A stretch of DNA of 64,000 nucleotides from Blautia luti (GTDB lineage: Bacteria > Bacillota > Clostridia > Lachnospirales > Lachnospiraceae): the NCBI RefSeq assembly GCF_013304735.1, contig NZ_JAAITI010000001.1:62001-126000 (forward strand). The letters are read 5' to 3'. Positions 55,887-64,000 of the stretch are shown piece by piece. Position 1 is the first letter of the stretch. Each line of letters begins with the position of its first letter. Under the pieces are notes generated by a model. The model was not told the origin of the DNA, made no database searches, and saw only the letters and a list, made by a program, of their open reading frames with translations. The translations under genes were made by a program, and so were the position numbers.

Positions 55887-57269
55887 ATGGCAGAGTTTGA
55901 TAATAATAAAGACAATGATCAGGAGCAGAAATATGAAAAATTCTGCTTTTTATGCCGCAGACCGGAGAGTCAGGCAGGGAAGATGATTGACCTTCCCAAT
56001 AATATACATATCTGTGCAGACTGCATGCAGAAGAGTTTCGATACTATGAATACACAGATGAGTAACGGAAATTATTCCGATCTTTTTAACATGCCGAATG
56101 TGAGTATGATCGACCTCAGCAGTCTTCAGAATCCGGGAAATCAGGCGAAGAAAATCAAGAAGAAATCCGAAACCCCGAAGCCGGTGATCAATCTTAAAGA
56201 TATTCCGGCACCGCATAAAATCAAGGCAACATTGGACGAATACGTGATCGGACAGGAATATGCCAAGAAAGTAATGTCTGTAGGTGTCTATAATCATTAT
56301 AAGAGAGTTGCCACAGACACCATGGATGATATTGAGATCGAGAAATCCAATATGCTGATGATCGGACCGACAGGCTGTGGTAAGACTTATCTGGTGAAGA
56401 TGCTTGCCAAACTTCTTGAGGTGCCGCTTGCTATTGCAGATGCCACATCTCTTACAGAGGCAGGATATATCGGCGATGACATCGAGAGCGTAGTATCCAA
56501 GCTTCTTGCAGCGGCAGATAATGACGTGGAGAAAGCAGAGCATGGAATTATCTTTATCGATGAGATCGACAAGATTGCCAAGAAGAAGAACACCAACCAG
56601 AGAGATGTCAGCGGTGAGGCTGTTCAGCAGGGACTTCTGAAACTTCTGGAAGGAAGTGAGGTTGAGGTGCCGGTAGGTGCCACCAGCAAGAACGCAATGG
56701 TCCCGATGGTAACGGTAAATACAAGAAATATCCTATTTATCTGTGGCGGTGCGTTCCCAGATCTTGAGAACATCATCAAGGAGAGGCTGAATAAGCAGGC
56801 GTCCATCGGATTTTATGCAGATCTGAAGGATAAATATGACAATGATCCACATGTCCTGGAGAAGGTTACCGTAGATGATCTCCGTGCGTTTGGAATGATC
56901 CCGGAGTTTATCGGACGTCTTCCGATTATCTTTACACTGAACGGACTGACAGAGGACATGCTTGTAAAGATTCTTAAGGAGCCGAAGAATGCTATTCTCA
57001 AGCAGTACCAGAAACTTCTGGCTCTGGATGAGGTAAAACTTGAGTTTGAGGACGGAGCCCTTCATGCCATCGCACGTAAAGCGCTGGAGCGTCACACAGG
57101 GGCCAGAGCGCTTCGTGCGATCCTGGAAGAGTATATGCTGGATATCATGTACGAGATCCCGAAGGACGACAATATCGGTGAAGTAGTGATCACAGAAGGT
57201 TATATCCAGGGAAATGGCGGACCGAAGATTCTGATGCGTGGTCAGGAAACTCCGCTCATTGAAGGGTGA
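55887..57269 (+). CDS. Divergent ClpX-family AAA+ unfoldase
   Basis: This 460-residue protein has the ClpX layout: a zinc-binding domain (C20, C23, C43, C46), a long linker, an AAA+ module with Walker A GPTGCGKT at 160-167 and Walker B IIFIDEID near 221, pore loop GYIG, and the IGF loop that docks ClpP (KQASIGF). It differs from canonical ClpX where the RKH pore loop should be: LLEGSEVEVPVGATSKNAMVP lacks RKH. It is not beside clpP or tig. I infer an additional ClpX paralogue with altered substrate choice. The ATG at 55887 follows GAAAGGAA. Confidence 0.88.
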   Translation: MAEFDNNKDNDQEQKYEKFCFLCRRPESQAGKMIDLPNNIHICADCMQKSFDTMNTQMSNGNYSDLFNMPNVSMIDLSSLQNPGNQAKKIKKKSETPKPVINLKDIPAPHKIKATLDEYVIGQEYAKKVMSVGVYNHYKRVATDTMDDIEIEKSNMLMIGPTGCGKTYLVKMLAKLLEVPLAIADATSLTEAGYIGDDIESVVSKLLAAADNDVEKAEHGIIFIDEIDKIAKKKNTNQRDVSGEAVQQGLLKLLEGSEVEVPVGATSKNAMVPMVTVNTRNILFICGGAFPDLENIIKERLNKQASIGFYADLKDKYDNDPHVLEKVTVDDLRAFGMIPEFIGRLPIIFTLNGLTEDMLVKILKEPKNAILKQYQKLLALDEVKLEFEDGALHAIARKALERHTGARALRAILEEYMLDIMYEIPKDDNIGEVVITEGYIQGNGGPKILMRGQETPLIEG

Positions 57270-57305
57270 AAACGTGTTTTATAAAAGAAAAGGAGCGTGA
57301 CAGAT

Positions 57306-57887
57306 ATGGCGAATTTTTGGGATGATCTTGGAAATACACTGACACGGAAGGCGAAGGGGCTCAGCTCCAGAGCAGAAAATCTTTATGAGATTCAGAAAAT
57401 CCGGAATAAGCTTTCTGCACAGGAGCGTATGACAGAGAAGTTGATGATGGATATCGGAAAACTGATCTATACCCGTTATGAGCACGGGGAGGCAGTGGAT
57501 GGTGAAGTAGGAGCAATCTGTGAAGAGATCAGTCAGCATATGCTGGAGGCGGATCACTTCCGGGATGCCATTGCAGCCAGCAAAGGTGAAAAATTCTGCC
57601 CGGCCTGCCATAAGGCAGTTATGCGGGAAGCAAGTTTCTGCCCTTACTGTGGAGCCGCGTGTCCTACTGCAGAGCTGGAAGAAAAAGCCACAGACGTAAT
57701 CGAGCAGGCAGAGGAAGAGCTGAAAGATGCAGCGGAGGCAGAAGTTACGGAAGCAGAGGAAGTAACAGAAACTGTGAAAACTGAAGAAGCCGCTCCGGAA
57801 GCAGAGGTTTCGGAAGAGACAGATACACAGGAAGTGGTGGAAGAAGCAGAAGAAACTGCAACAGAATCCGAAGAGAAAACAGAATAA
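57306..57887 (+). CDS. Zinc-ribbon protein with coiled-coil N-terminus and acidic tail
   Basis: A 193-residue protein of unknown function. A helical segment (about 1-90) resembles short coiled-coil proteins. A zinc ribbon follows with two CxxC pairs (FCPACHKA and FCPYCGAAC, near residues 97-118), then a Glu/Ala/Thr-rich acidic tail of 70 residues. The ATG at 57306 is preferred, with AGGAG ten bases upstream. It lies 36 bases behind the clpX-like gene in the same orientation, so it might serve as an adaptor or share its regulation. Confidence 0.72.
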   Translation: MANFWDDLGNTLTRKAKGLSSRAENLYEIQKIRNKLSAQERMTEKLMMDIGKLIYTRYEHGEAVDGEVGAICEEISQHMLEADHFRDAIAASKGEKFCPACHKAVMREASFCPYCGAACPTAELEEKATDVIEQAEEELKDAAEAEVTEAEEVTETVKTEEAAPEAEVSEETDTQEVVEEAEETATESEEKTE

Positions 57888-57903
57888 ATATTTGAAGATG
57901 TGG

Positions 57904-57945
57904 CAGGCTCCTGAGAGAAAGGGAGCCTGTTGCTGTATTTTTTAC
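57904..57945 (+). terminator. Possible terminator before the kinase-TIR locus
   Basis: CAGGCTCC pairs with GGGAGCCTG around a purine-rich loop. A T run follows after nine bases, so strength is uncertain. Confidence 0.5.
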
Positions 57946-57966
57946 AGGGAAAGGAAATAAAAACAT

Positions 57967-59613
57967 ATGGAAAATACAGGCCTTCAATACGAGAACAGTC
58001 TCACAAGACAGGCAGAAGAAGCAATGGATATGTGGACGAAAGAACTGGCGGATATGAGTGAAGAACTGATGAACGACCCCATGGCTGTTGTCAGGAGCCT
58101 GAATGATGCCAGAAATCTCTGCACGGCCGGATTTTTGATGAGAAGGCAGATACAGGTCTCTTTTCCGGAGCTTCTGGGTGGTGTTTCCGAAGAAACAGGG
58201 GAATCTTATGAAGATCTGACCGTAAACAACAATGTCCCATGGCCGGAGAAATTTCTTAAAGTTCTGAGCTCCAGGCTGGAAAAATATATGTTAAAGGAAC
58301 AGGACGAGGTAGTAAAGGCAACCGAATGGTTTCAGTGGCTCAGTGACAAAAAATATCCCAGAAAAAGGGAACTTGCGGTAAAACTGTCTTTTCTTTTAAA
58401 TATGGATGATTATACTACGACAAAATTTCTCCTTGCCTGTGGACATGAACCGTTCAGCGTAAGAAATCCGCTGGACTGTATCTGCCTGTTCTGCAAAATG
58501 CTGCGTCCCCGGGGAGACTGGACCAAAGTAAAAAGCATACTCAAAAAATATGAACAGAACAGGCCACGGTATGATGAAGAAGATGCCGGAAAAATACAGT
58601 CTGTAGGTAATATGGGGATGACCAGAATGATCAGCAACCAGATACCGGAACTGGCCGGTATCAGTGTCCCGGAATCCGAACGGGAAGATATGGAAGATAA
58701 GCTGATCGAATACATGTATTCCGTAGATTCAGAGTTTACCAGACGAAAAAACCTCGTGAAGAAAGATAAAAAAACGAAAAAAGTGATATCGGATAATCTT
58801 TCTGTTTATTATTCCGGATACTCCCTGCAGCGAAGAAAAGACCTGATGGAACTGACACGCTATCTTGTAAAACTCTATCCAACTTACGATTACTGGGCAT
58901 ATCACAAAGGTGACCGCAGAAGCGACGCAGTCGGAAAGGTCTCAAATTCCGGAGACAATCAGGTTAAGGTGGAGATCGCAGAAGATGGTTATCCGGATAT
59001 GGGAAGCCTGGCCAAGGCATTTATGTGTGCTCATGGCTGGCAGTTTGCGGAACCCGGGGAGATTGGCCTGCCATCTCATGGAAGTCTGAAGACGAAACAT
59101 GATAATATACCATTTAATAAAGAGATTTATCTTGTGTGTAAAGCTTATGAGAGAAGCAACCGTCTGGGTGCCATCAGACGTTTTGTGGAAAAACCGGACA
59201 ATGCGGCCATTGTTGAACGTAAAGATATATTGCTGCTCGCATATCTGTTTATTTCCGGATATTCAAGAAATGAAAATGAAGATTTGCGGGATGAACTTTA
59301 TGAAATGGCAGAAGCAAACGAAGAAAAACATTTTTCTGAAAATCTGGAAAACATTCTCGGGCAGCTGGAAGATGCGGTTGAATGCTGGGATGAATACGAA
59401 AAAATAGAAGGTTATATCAGCTGTATTAACGGATTTCTGATGATGTTTTCTTTTGACCCTCTTTATCCGCCATTTCCTCTGGACCGTTTTGTTCTTTATG
59501 CGCTTGTGGCGGAAGAGATAGGAACACCGGCTCTGTCATGGGATGGAAAAACAGAGAATTTAAGTGATATGTGGCTGGAATCCGGATACGGAATATGGAA
59601 GAAGTGTGAATAA
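57967..59613 (+). CDS. Unrecognised 548-residue soluble protein next to the kinase-TIR gene
   Basis: I do not recognise a family. The protein is largely helical, has no signal peptide or membrane helix and contains a basic patch around residues 257-275 (RRKNLVKKDKKTKKV). The C-terminal third is acidic and helical and could form repeats (DLRDELYEMAEANEEKH, NILGQLEDAVECWDEY). No catalytic motif stands out. AAAGGAA precedes the ATG. The kinase-TIR gene starts 17 bases after its stop, so the two are almost certainly one operon and this protein is a candidate substrate, sensor or scaffold. Confidence 0.72.
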   Translation: MENTGLQYENSLTRQAEEAMDMWTKELADMSEELMNDPMAVVRSLNDARNLCTAGFLMRRQIQVSFPELLGGVSEETGESYEDLTVNNNVPWPEKFLKVLSSRLEKYMLKEQDEVVKATEWFQWLSDKKYPRKRELAVKLSFLLNMDDYTTTKFLLACGHEPFSVRNPLDCICLFCKMLRPRGDWTKVKSILKKYEQNRPRYDEEDAGKIQSVGNMGMTRMISNQIPELAGISVPESEREDMEDKLIEYMYSVDSEFTRRKNLVKKDKKTKKVISDNLSVYYSGYSLQRRKDLMELTRYLVKLYPTYDYWAYHKGDRRSDAVGKVSNSGDNQVKVEIAEDGYPDMGSLAKAFMCAHGWQFAEPGEIGLPSHGSLKTKHDNIPFNKEIYLVCKAYERSNRLGAIRRFVEKPDNAAIVERKDILLLAYLFISGYSRNENEDLRDELYEMAEANEEKHFSENLENILGQLEDAVECWDEYEKIEGYISCINGFLMMFSFDPLYPPFPLDRFVLYALVAEEIGTPALSWDGKTENLSDMWLESGYGIWKKCE

Positions 59614-59629
59614 GAAAGGGATAAAAATA

Positions 59630-62600
59630 ATGCGAAAAGTACTGCGGGAGGGAACATGGATCCGTTTATCCCAGGGTGAACTGTATAAAATTACCGGAAC
59701 GCCTGTCGGAGAAGGCGGCGGAAGTATCGTATACCCGTGTAAAAAAATATCTCATTTTAATGGGAAAATTACAGTCAGTGAAATTGACTATGCGTTAAAA
59801 GAGTGTTTTCCACTGTCATCTGCCTTTGTTTTTGAGCGCAGGGAAGATGGTGAGATCGTATCTGCGACAGAAAATCCGGCAGCAGTCCGTTATCTTAATT
59901 CTGTCAGAAAAATGCAGATGCAGGAGCAGGAAATAACAGGAAAAATTTACAATACCGCGGCTAGAACGATTCCTGTCATTAGTGCTTCCTGGGAAGTTGA
60001 GCTCTCTTTTGATGAGGGACATACCTTTCATCTGGTAAATAATACACTTACAGTCATGACATCACTGGAATCCAAAGGAAAAGCACTGAAATCTTATCTT
60101 TCCCGGGGAGAAAAACTTTCGGTTGTCCAGGCATTTCAGATCATAAAACAGGTATTATTTGCGGTAAAGGAAGTCCATGAAGCAGGTTTTCTCCATCTGG
60201 ATATCCAGGACGGAAATGTTTTTATAAAAGGAAGCCTTTCGGCGGAAGATAATCTGGTTTCTCTGGTGGATTTTGGAGCGGCGAGACCTGTCTGCGAGGA
60301 CGGGTTATGTCCTGTGATTCGTGACAGAGCATTATTTTCCACAATGGGATTCGAGTCGCCGGAGATTGTCGGGCACAATGATGGAACTCTGAGGCTGGGA
60401 GCAGAGGCAGATCTGTACAGTGTGGGATACCTGCTTCTTCTGATGCTGACCGGAAAGAGATACACCCAGAGGGAACTTGACTCTGCGAATATCGGCCTGT
60501 ATCTTTCAAAAAGAAAACTGAAAAAGCTGAACTGTCCGGCTCATATGGCGGATAAAGTCCATCAGATCATTTCGAAAGCGTTAAAGAAAACGCCGGAGGA
60601 GCGATATCATTCCTGTGAAGAAATGCTGGCAGATGTATCGGATCTTATTCATGCGCTGCAGCCGTATAAAAGCGATCTTTCCCAGGTTGTATATGATGCG
60701 TTTATCTGCTATCGTCATGGGGAAACGGACAGCCAGGCTGCAAAAATACTTCAGCAGAAACTGGAACATTTCCACATTCCGTGGATGCGTAAAAATAAAA
60801 TAAAAAAGATCAGACGGGTTTTTATGGACGAAGGGGAACTGTCATCCTGTTCTGATTTTGGGCTTCAGATCCGGGAAGCGCTGAAAAATTCAGGATGGCT
60901 GATCGTGATCTGCTCTTCTGAAACTAAAGATTCCCCCTGGGTTAATCTGGAAATAAAAACATTTCTTGAATTTCATGACCGATCCAGAATACTTGCCGTA
61001 GTAACAGATGGAGAACCGGAAGAAGTTTTTCCAAAGGAACTGCTGGGCAGTGACAGGACCGCAGAGGTTCTTGCTGCCGATGCAAGAGGGGAAACACCAG
61101 AACAGGTGATACGAAATGTAAAGAAAAATGTACTGTTAAAGATTGCTGCTCCCATCTTAGGAACCACATATGATTCTCTGAAACAGAGACAGAGAAATTA
61201 TATCATAAAGAAATATACAGTCATTGGCTCCCTGGCTGTGCTGATGGCAAATGCTTTTTTTCTGTTTGCCATGGACAGAAACCGCAGGATTGAAGAACAG
61301 AACCGGCGGATCCTGGAAAACAGGGCAGAGGATCAGGTGGCTCTGTCTGGGGAACTTTTGAAGGAAGGAAACCGGGAAGAAGCACTGCAGGCTGCTCTGG
61401 AGGCACAGGAAGACGGGGATACTCCAGTGATTCCGGAAGAGATCTATGCATTGAATTCTGCCCTGTACAGTTATCATCATGAAGGAAATGTAGAAGGCTT
61501 CCGACCGGACAGACAGGTGGAACTGGAAAATAATACAACGGATATCGGTGAAAGCAGTCCGGATGGAAAGGTGTTTTTCTGTCTGGATGAATCCGGAATC
61601 GCGTATTTTTACAATATGGAAGATTGGTCTTTGCAGTGGAAGTGTAAACTGGAAGAAGAAACTTCTATATTTATAGATGGAAAATTTGTTTCCGAAGGAA
61701 AAATATTGTTGTTTTCACAGAACACAGCGTACTACATGGACATTGAACAGCAGAAATGTATAAAAAGGATTTCGTTAAAAGAAGACGACAACATGCTGGA
61801 AACTCCGGTCTGGGCACTTCATGATGGGATGCTTGTATTTGGTTGCGAGTCTCTGGATGGAGTTTATGTGTATCGGTATGATCTGAACCATGGCAGCATG
61901 AAAAAGATCAGACTGACTGTGGACGCAATGGATCATATAACTTCCATCGCAATTTCTCCGGACGGAAATATGCTGGCAGTCAGCTGGCTTGATTATGCTT
62001 CCGGAGATATCTGGGACGGAGGTATTCAGACGGTTGATCTGAATACCGGAAAACAGACAACACTGGAAGCCAATCATGTTTCTACGATCCGTTTTATCAG
62101 TAATTCGGAATTTCTTACCATAGAATGTGAGAACGTGCCTTTTGGAAACAGTGGAATCGATGATAAAAAAAGATACCGCGAGGTAATATATCAGCTGGAA
62201 AAGGGAAAAGTGTGGGAAAATACGACCCATTACCTGCGGACACAGTATGAAGATTCGCTGTATGCAGATGCGGCAGTATATGAAGATTTCCAGTTTGACA
62301 GTGAAAAAAAGGCAGATGTGATCTTCGTCAACCTGGGTACACATCTGATGATCATTGACAGGAATACATACAATATATTATGCGAAGAAGATTTTTCATA
62401 TCCAATCGTAAAAATGGCAGTGTATGATGAAAGTACAGTGCTGCTTGGTCTTGCGGACGGAAGTGTGGAACGGTTCTGGATGGATAATCATCAGAAGATT
62501 TTTTCAGTGGAAGACCGTTCTGTTGGCGGTTTTTTATATGATTCGAATAAAAAAGTGATCATTCAGATGAAGGACGGGACGCCGTTTCTGGTTATTTCTC

Positions 62601-63268
62601 AGATCGCGCAGGATGCATCCATGAAACCGGCAGAGGCGCAGGATATAAAAAAGAAAATTCAGACAGAAGAAACTGTGGAGGAAACGACGGAAGAGACGCA
62701 AGTTCAGGGAACGTCAACGAAGCGTTTTGCAGTTGTAGGTGATACATCCATTGATGTGTATGACGGAGGGAAGAAAGAGCCGTTTTTCACAATTCCCCGT
62801 AATGGGGCAGAGGAACCGCTGGTGGCATTTTTTAAAAGAGATGAACAGTTGGTAGTATACTGCAACAAAAAAGTTACAATCTGGGATCTTGCTTCCGGAA
62901 AAAACATTGCGACACAGGTGGTGGATACGGATTCTGCACAGAAAACAGATATTTTGACAGATCCGAAAGGAAGATATCTGGCGCTGTATACAAAAGAGGG
63001 CCAGGTAAGCATCAGTTCCCTTGACGGATGGCTGGAAAGAGTACTGAATATCTATTCTGTGGATGAAAATTCTCAGCTGCACCCGTATGCGGATATTCCT
63101 TATGCCTATGTGGATTTTGAGAAAGAGATGGTATATGCGCTGGGACGGGATGACGACAGATATTATGGTATTCCTTTCTACGGGTACGGAGAGCTGAGGG
63201 AAAAAGCGGAGCAGATCCTAGGAGCCAGAAAAGAGAAAACTGTGGATATCACATATATTTCCGAATGA
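59630..63268 (+). CDS. Ser/Thr kinase-TIR-transmembrane-beta-propeller fusion
   Basis: A 1212-residue protein. Kinase domain (about 15-345): glycine loop GEGGGSIVY at 27-35, ALKE lysine, catalytic HLDIQDGN (D191) and DFG at D214. TIR domain (about 353-490): YDAFICYRHG from Y355, RRVFMDEGEL, and SPWVNLE with E441 at the position of the NAD-cleaving glutamate. A membrane helix (about 527-548), an arginine-rich coiled segment, a helical ALQAALEAQEDGD repeat and a C-terminal WD40-like propeller (about 600-1190) follow. Kinase and TIR probably lie in the cytoplasm and the propeller outside. The ATG at 59630 follows AGAAAGGG. NADase activity is unproven. Confidence 0.9.
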   Translation: MRKVLREGTWIRLSQGELYKITGTPVGEGGGSIVYPCKKISHFNGKITVSEIDYALKECFPLSSAFVFERREDGEIVSATENPAAVRYLNSVRKMQMQEQEITGKIYNTAARTIPVISASWEVELSFDEGHTFHLVNNTLTVMTSLESKGKALKSYLSRGEKLSVVQAFQIIKQVLFAVKEVHEAGFLHLDIQDGNVFIKGSLSAEDNLVSLVDFGAARPVCEDGLCPVIRDRALFSTMGFESPEIVGHNDGTLRLGAEADLYSVGYLLLLMLTGKRYTQRELDSANIGLYLSKRKLKKLNCPAHMADKVHQIISKALKKTPEERYHSCEEMLADVSDLIHALQPYKSDLSQVVYDAFICYRHGETDSQAAKILQQKLEHFHIPWMRKNKIKKIRRVFMDEGELSSCSDFGLQIREALKNSGWLIVICSSETKDSPWVNLEIKTFLEFHDRSRILAVVTDGEPEEVFPKELLGSDRTAEVLAADARGETPEQVIRNVKKNVLLKIAAPILGTTYDSLKQRQRNYIIKKYTVIGSLAVLMANAFFLFAMDRNRRIEEQNRRILENRAEDQVALSGELLKEGNREEALQAALEAQEDGDTPVIPEEIYALNSALYSYHHEGNVEGFRPDRQVELENNTTDIGESSPDGKVFFCLDESGIAYFYNMEDWSLQWKCKLEEETSIFIDGKFVSEGKILLFSQNTAYYMDIEQQKCIKRISLKEDDNMLETPVWALHDGMLVFGCESLDGVYVYRYDLNHGSMKKIRLTVDAMDHITSIAISPDGNMLAVSWLDYASGDIWDGGIQTVDLNTGKQTTLEANHVSTIRFISNSEFLTIECENVPFGNSGIDDKKRYREVIYQLEKGKVWENTTHYLRTQYEDSLYADAAVYEDFQFDSEKKADVIFVNLGTHLMIIDRNTYNILCEEDFSYPIVKMAVYDESTVLLGLADGSVERFWMDNHQKIFSVEDRSVGGFLYDSNKKVIIQMKDGTPFLVISQIAQDASMKPAEAQDIKKKIQTEETVEETTEETQVQGTSTKRFAVVGDTSIDVYDGGKKEPFFTIPRNGAEEPLVAFFKRDEQLVVYCNKKVTIWDLASGKNIATQVVDTDSAQKTDILTDPKGRYLALYTKEGQVSISSLDGWLERVLNIYSVDENSQLHPYADIPYAYVDFEKEMVYALGRDDDRYYGIPFYGYGELREKAEQILGARKEKTVDITYISE

Positions 63269-63296
63269 TTTTGCCAAAATGTCCGTATCACTGACG

Positions 63297-63998
63297 TTAT
63301 TGTCTGGAACAGGGAGCATCTAACTCACAGAGTACATAGCTCATATCATCAAAATTTCTGGTGTTTATCATTTTCTGATTCAGGAGATCTTGATTCTGCA
63401 CAGAAAAGATACCGGAAGTGAGAGGAACGTTCAGGCTGTTCATTCCATCGGATAAAAGAATGATCCTTCTGGCACCAGGTTTTGTCCAGCGATAAAAACG
63501 CAGATAATAAAAAAGAGTGCAGTTCATGGTCAGATAGGTTGAATTTGGGGTATTTCCACTTTGGGGTGAAGAAACGGTCTGCAGGCGGTCGGAACTGTTA
63601 ATGTTCCATAATATGCATCCATCTCCCAGATGTACACCGATAAATTTGCCGTTTTTGTCCATGGAAATGGCGAGTATGGTTGTTGCCAGCAGTCTGGGAG
63701 CGATCTGCATTTCTTTTGCCATTTTTTTCAGTTCGTTATTTATTGTCCGGGTGAGCTGCATTTTGATATCGGGAAGTGCGTTATGGAGATATTGCTCAAA
63801 ATTAGAATGAAGATTCCGGGCCAGAATACTTGCAGTTACACTGGCTGCAATGCCACCATAGGGGCTGCTTCCAGCCCCGTCGCATAAAACAATGGTTGTC
63901 TGTGTGGCATCGGAAAGTATTCTGATCTGATCCTGACACCGGCTGATATCAAATCCGTGGCATTTCCCGGCAGTGCGGAAAGATCGTACATGAATCAT
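63297..63998 (-). CDS. PP2C-type Ser/Thr protein phosphatase, possibly truncated by the window edge
   Basis: A 233-residue PP2C-like phosphatase on the opposite strand, 28 bases from the kinase-TIR stop. Metal-site aspartates are seen in CQDQ (D23), VLCDGAGS (D40), HLGDG (D126), LLSDGMNS (D184) and FDDMS (D217/D218). The N-terminal GKCHGFDISRCQD fits the start of the PP2C_2 group, so the first methionine visible may be right, but the ribosome site lies outside the window. It should reverse phosphorylation by the adjacent kinase. Confidence 0.87.
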   Translation of the reverse strand: MIHVRSFRTAGKCHGFDISRCQDQIRILSDATQTTIVLCDGAGSSPYGGIAASVTASILARNLHSNFEQYLHNALPDIKMQLTRTINNELKKMAKEMQIAPRLLATTILAISMDKNGKFIGVHLGDGCILWNINSSDRLQTVSSPQSGNTPNSTYLTMNCTLFYYLRFYRWTKPGARRIILLSDGMNSLNVPLTSGIFSVQNQDLLNQKMINTRNFDDMSYVLCELDAPCSRQ

Positions 63999-64000
63999 AG

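Overview
The window reads as chromosome of a low-to-mid GC, spore-forming anaerobic Firmicute, most likely a Lachnospiraceae member (Blautia-like). The family call is an inference. It rests on gpr and spoIIP, strong AGGAGG ribosome sites, SigA-type promoters, a Gram-positive LexA box, cell-wall-binding repeat proteins and a DUF6465-type protein. Genes are dense and mostly on the plus strand. I saw no rRNA, tRNA, CRISPR array, insertion sequence or prophage, and no gene-free gap above about 300 bases.

Positions 1-18000 are mainly housekeeping. They hold glpP-glpK, a DUF6465-like protein, holA, a YgjP-type metallopeptidase, rpsT, gpr-spoIIP, lepA, a small lipoprotein with hemW, an SOS-type uvrA, mreB, recD2 and comF. 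Positions 18000-26700 hold a c-di-AMP operon (two unknown membrane proteins, cdaA, cdaR) followed by an HPr protein. Two secreted wall proteins come next: an L,D-transpeptidase and a GH25 lysozyme, both with cell-wall-binding repeats.

Positions 26700-53930 form a large surface-polysaccharide region. It opens with a glycan-modification cassette: two small SMR/EamA half-transporters, a polyprenyl-phosphate sugar transferase, an aminotransferase-like protein, an ATP-grasp ligase and a sugar aminotransferase. A D-Ala-D-Ala carboxypeptidase, rfbC and a Wzm/Wzt exporter follow. Then comes a 1879-residue protein that appears to join a methyltransferase, a kinase-like domain, a coiled coil and three glycosyltransferase domains. 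The rest comprises two double-GT2 proteins, two single GT2 enzymes, a DUF2142-like membrane protein, a priming sugar-phosphate transferase and an LCP wall ligase. A second carboxypeptidase homologue in this region has lost its catalytic serine and KTG box. The likely logic is priming on undecaprenyl phosphate, chain assembly from rhamnose-type sugars, capping by methylation/phosphorylation, export by Wzm/Wzt and attachment to the wall by LCP.

Positions 54000-64000 hold an HtrA protease, a divergent ClpX without the usual RKH pore loop, a zinc-ribbon protein and the best candidate for an undescribed system. That system is an unrecognised 548-residue protein, then a 1212-residue Ser/Thr kinase-TIR-transmembrane-beta-propeller protein, then a convergent PP2C-type phosphatase at the window edge. 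It has the parts of a reversible phospho-signalling module that controls a TIR effector.
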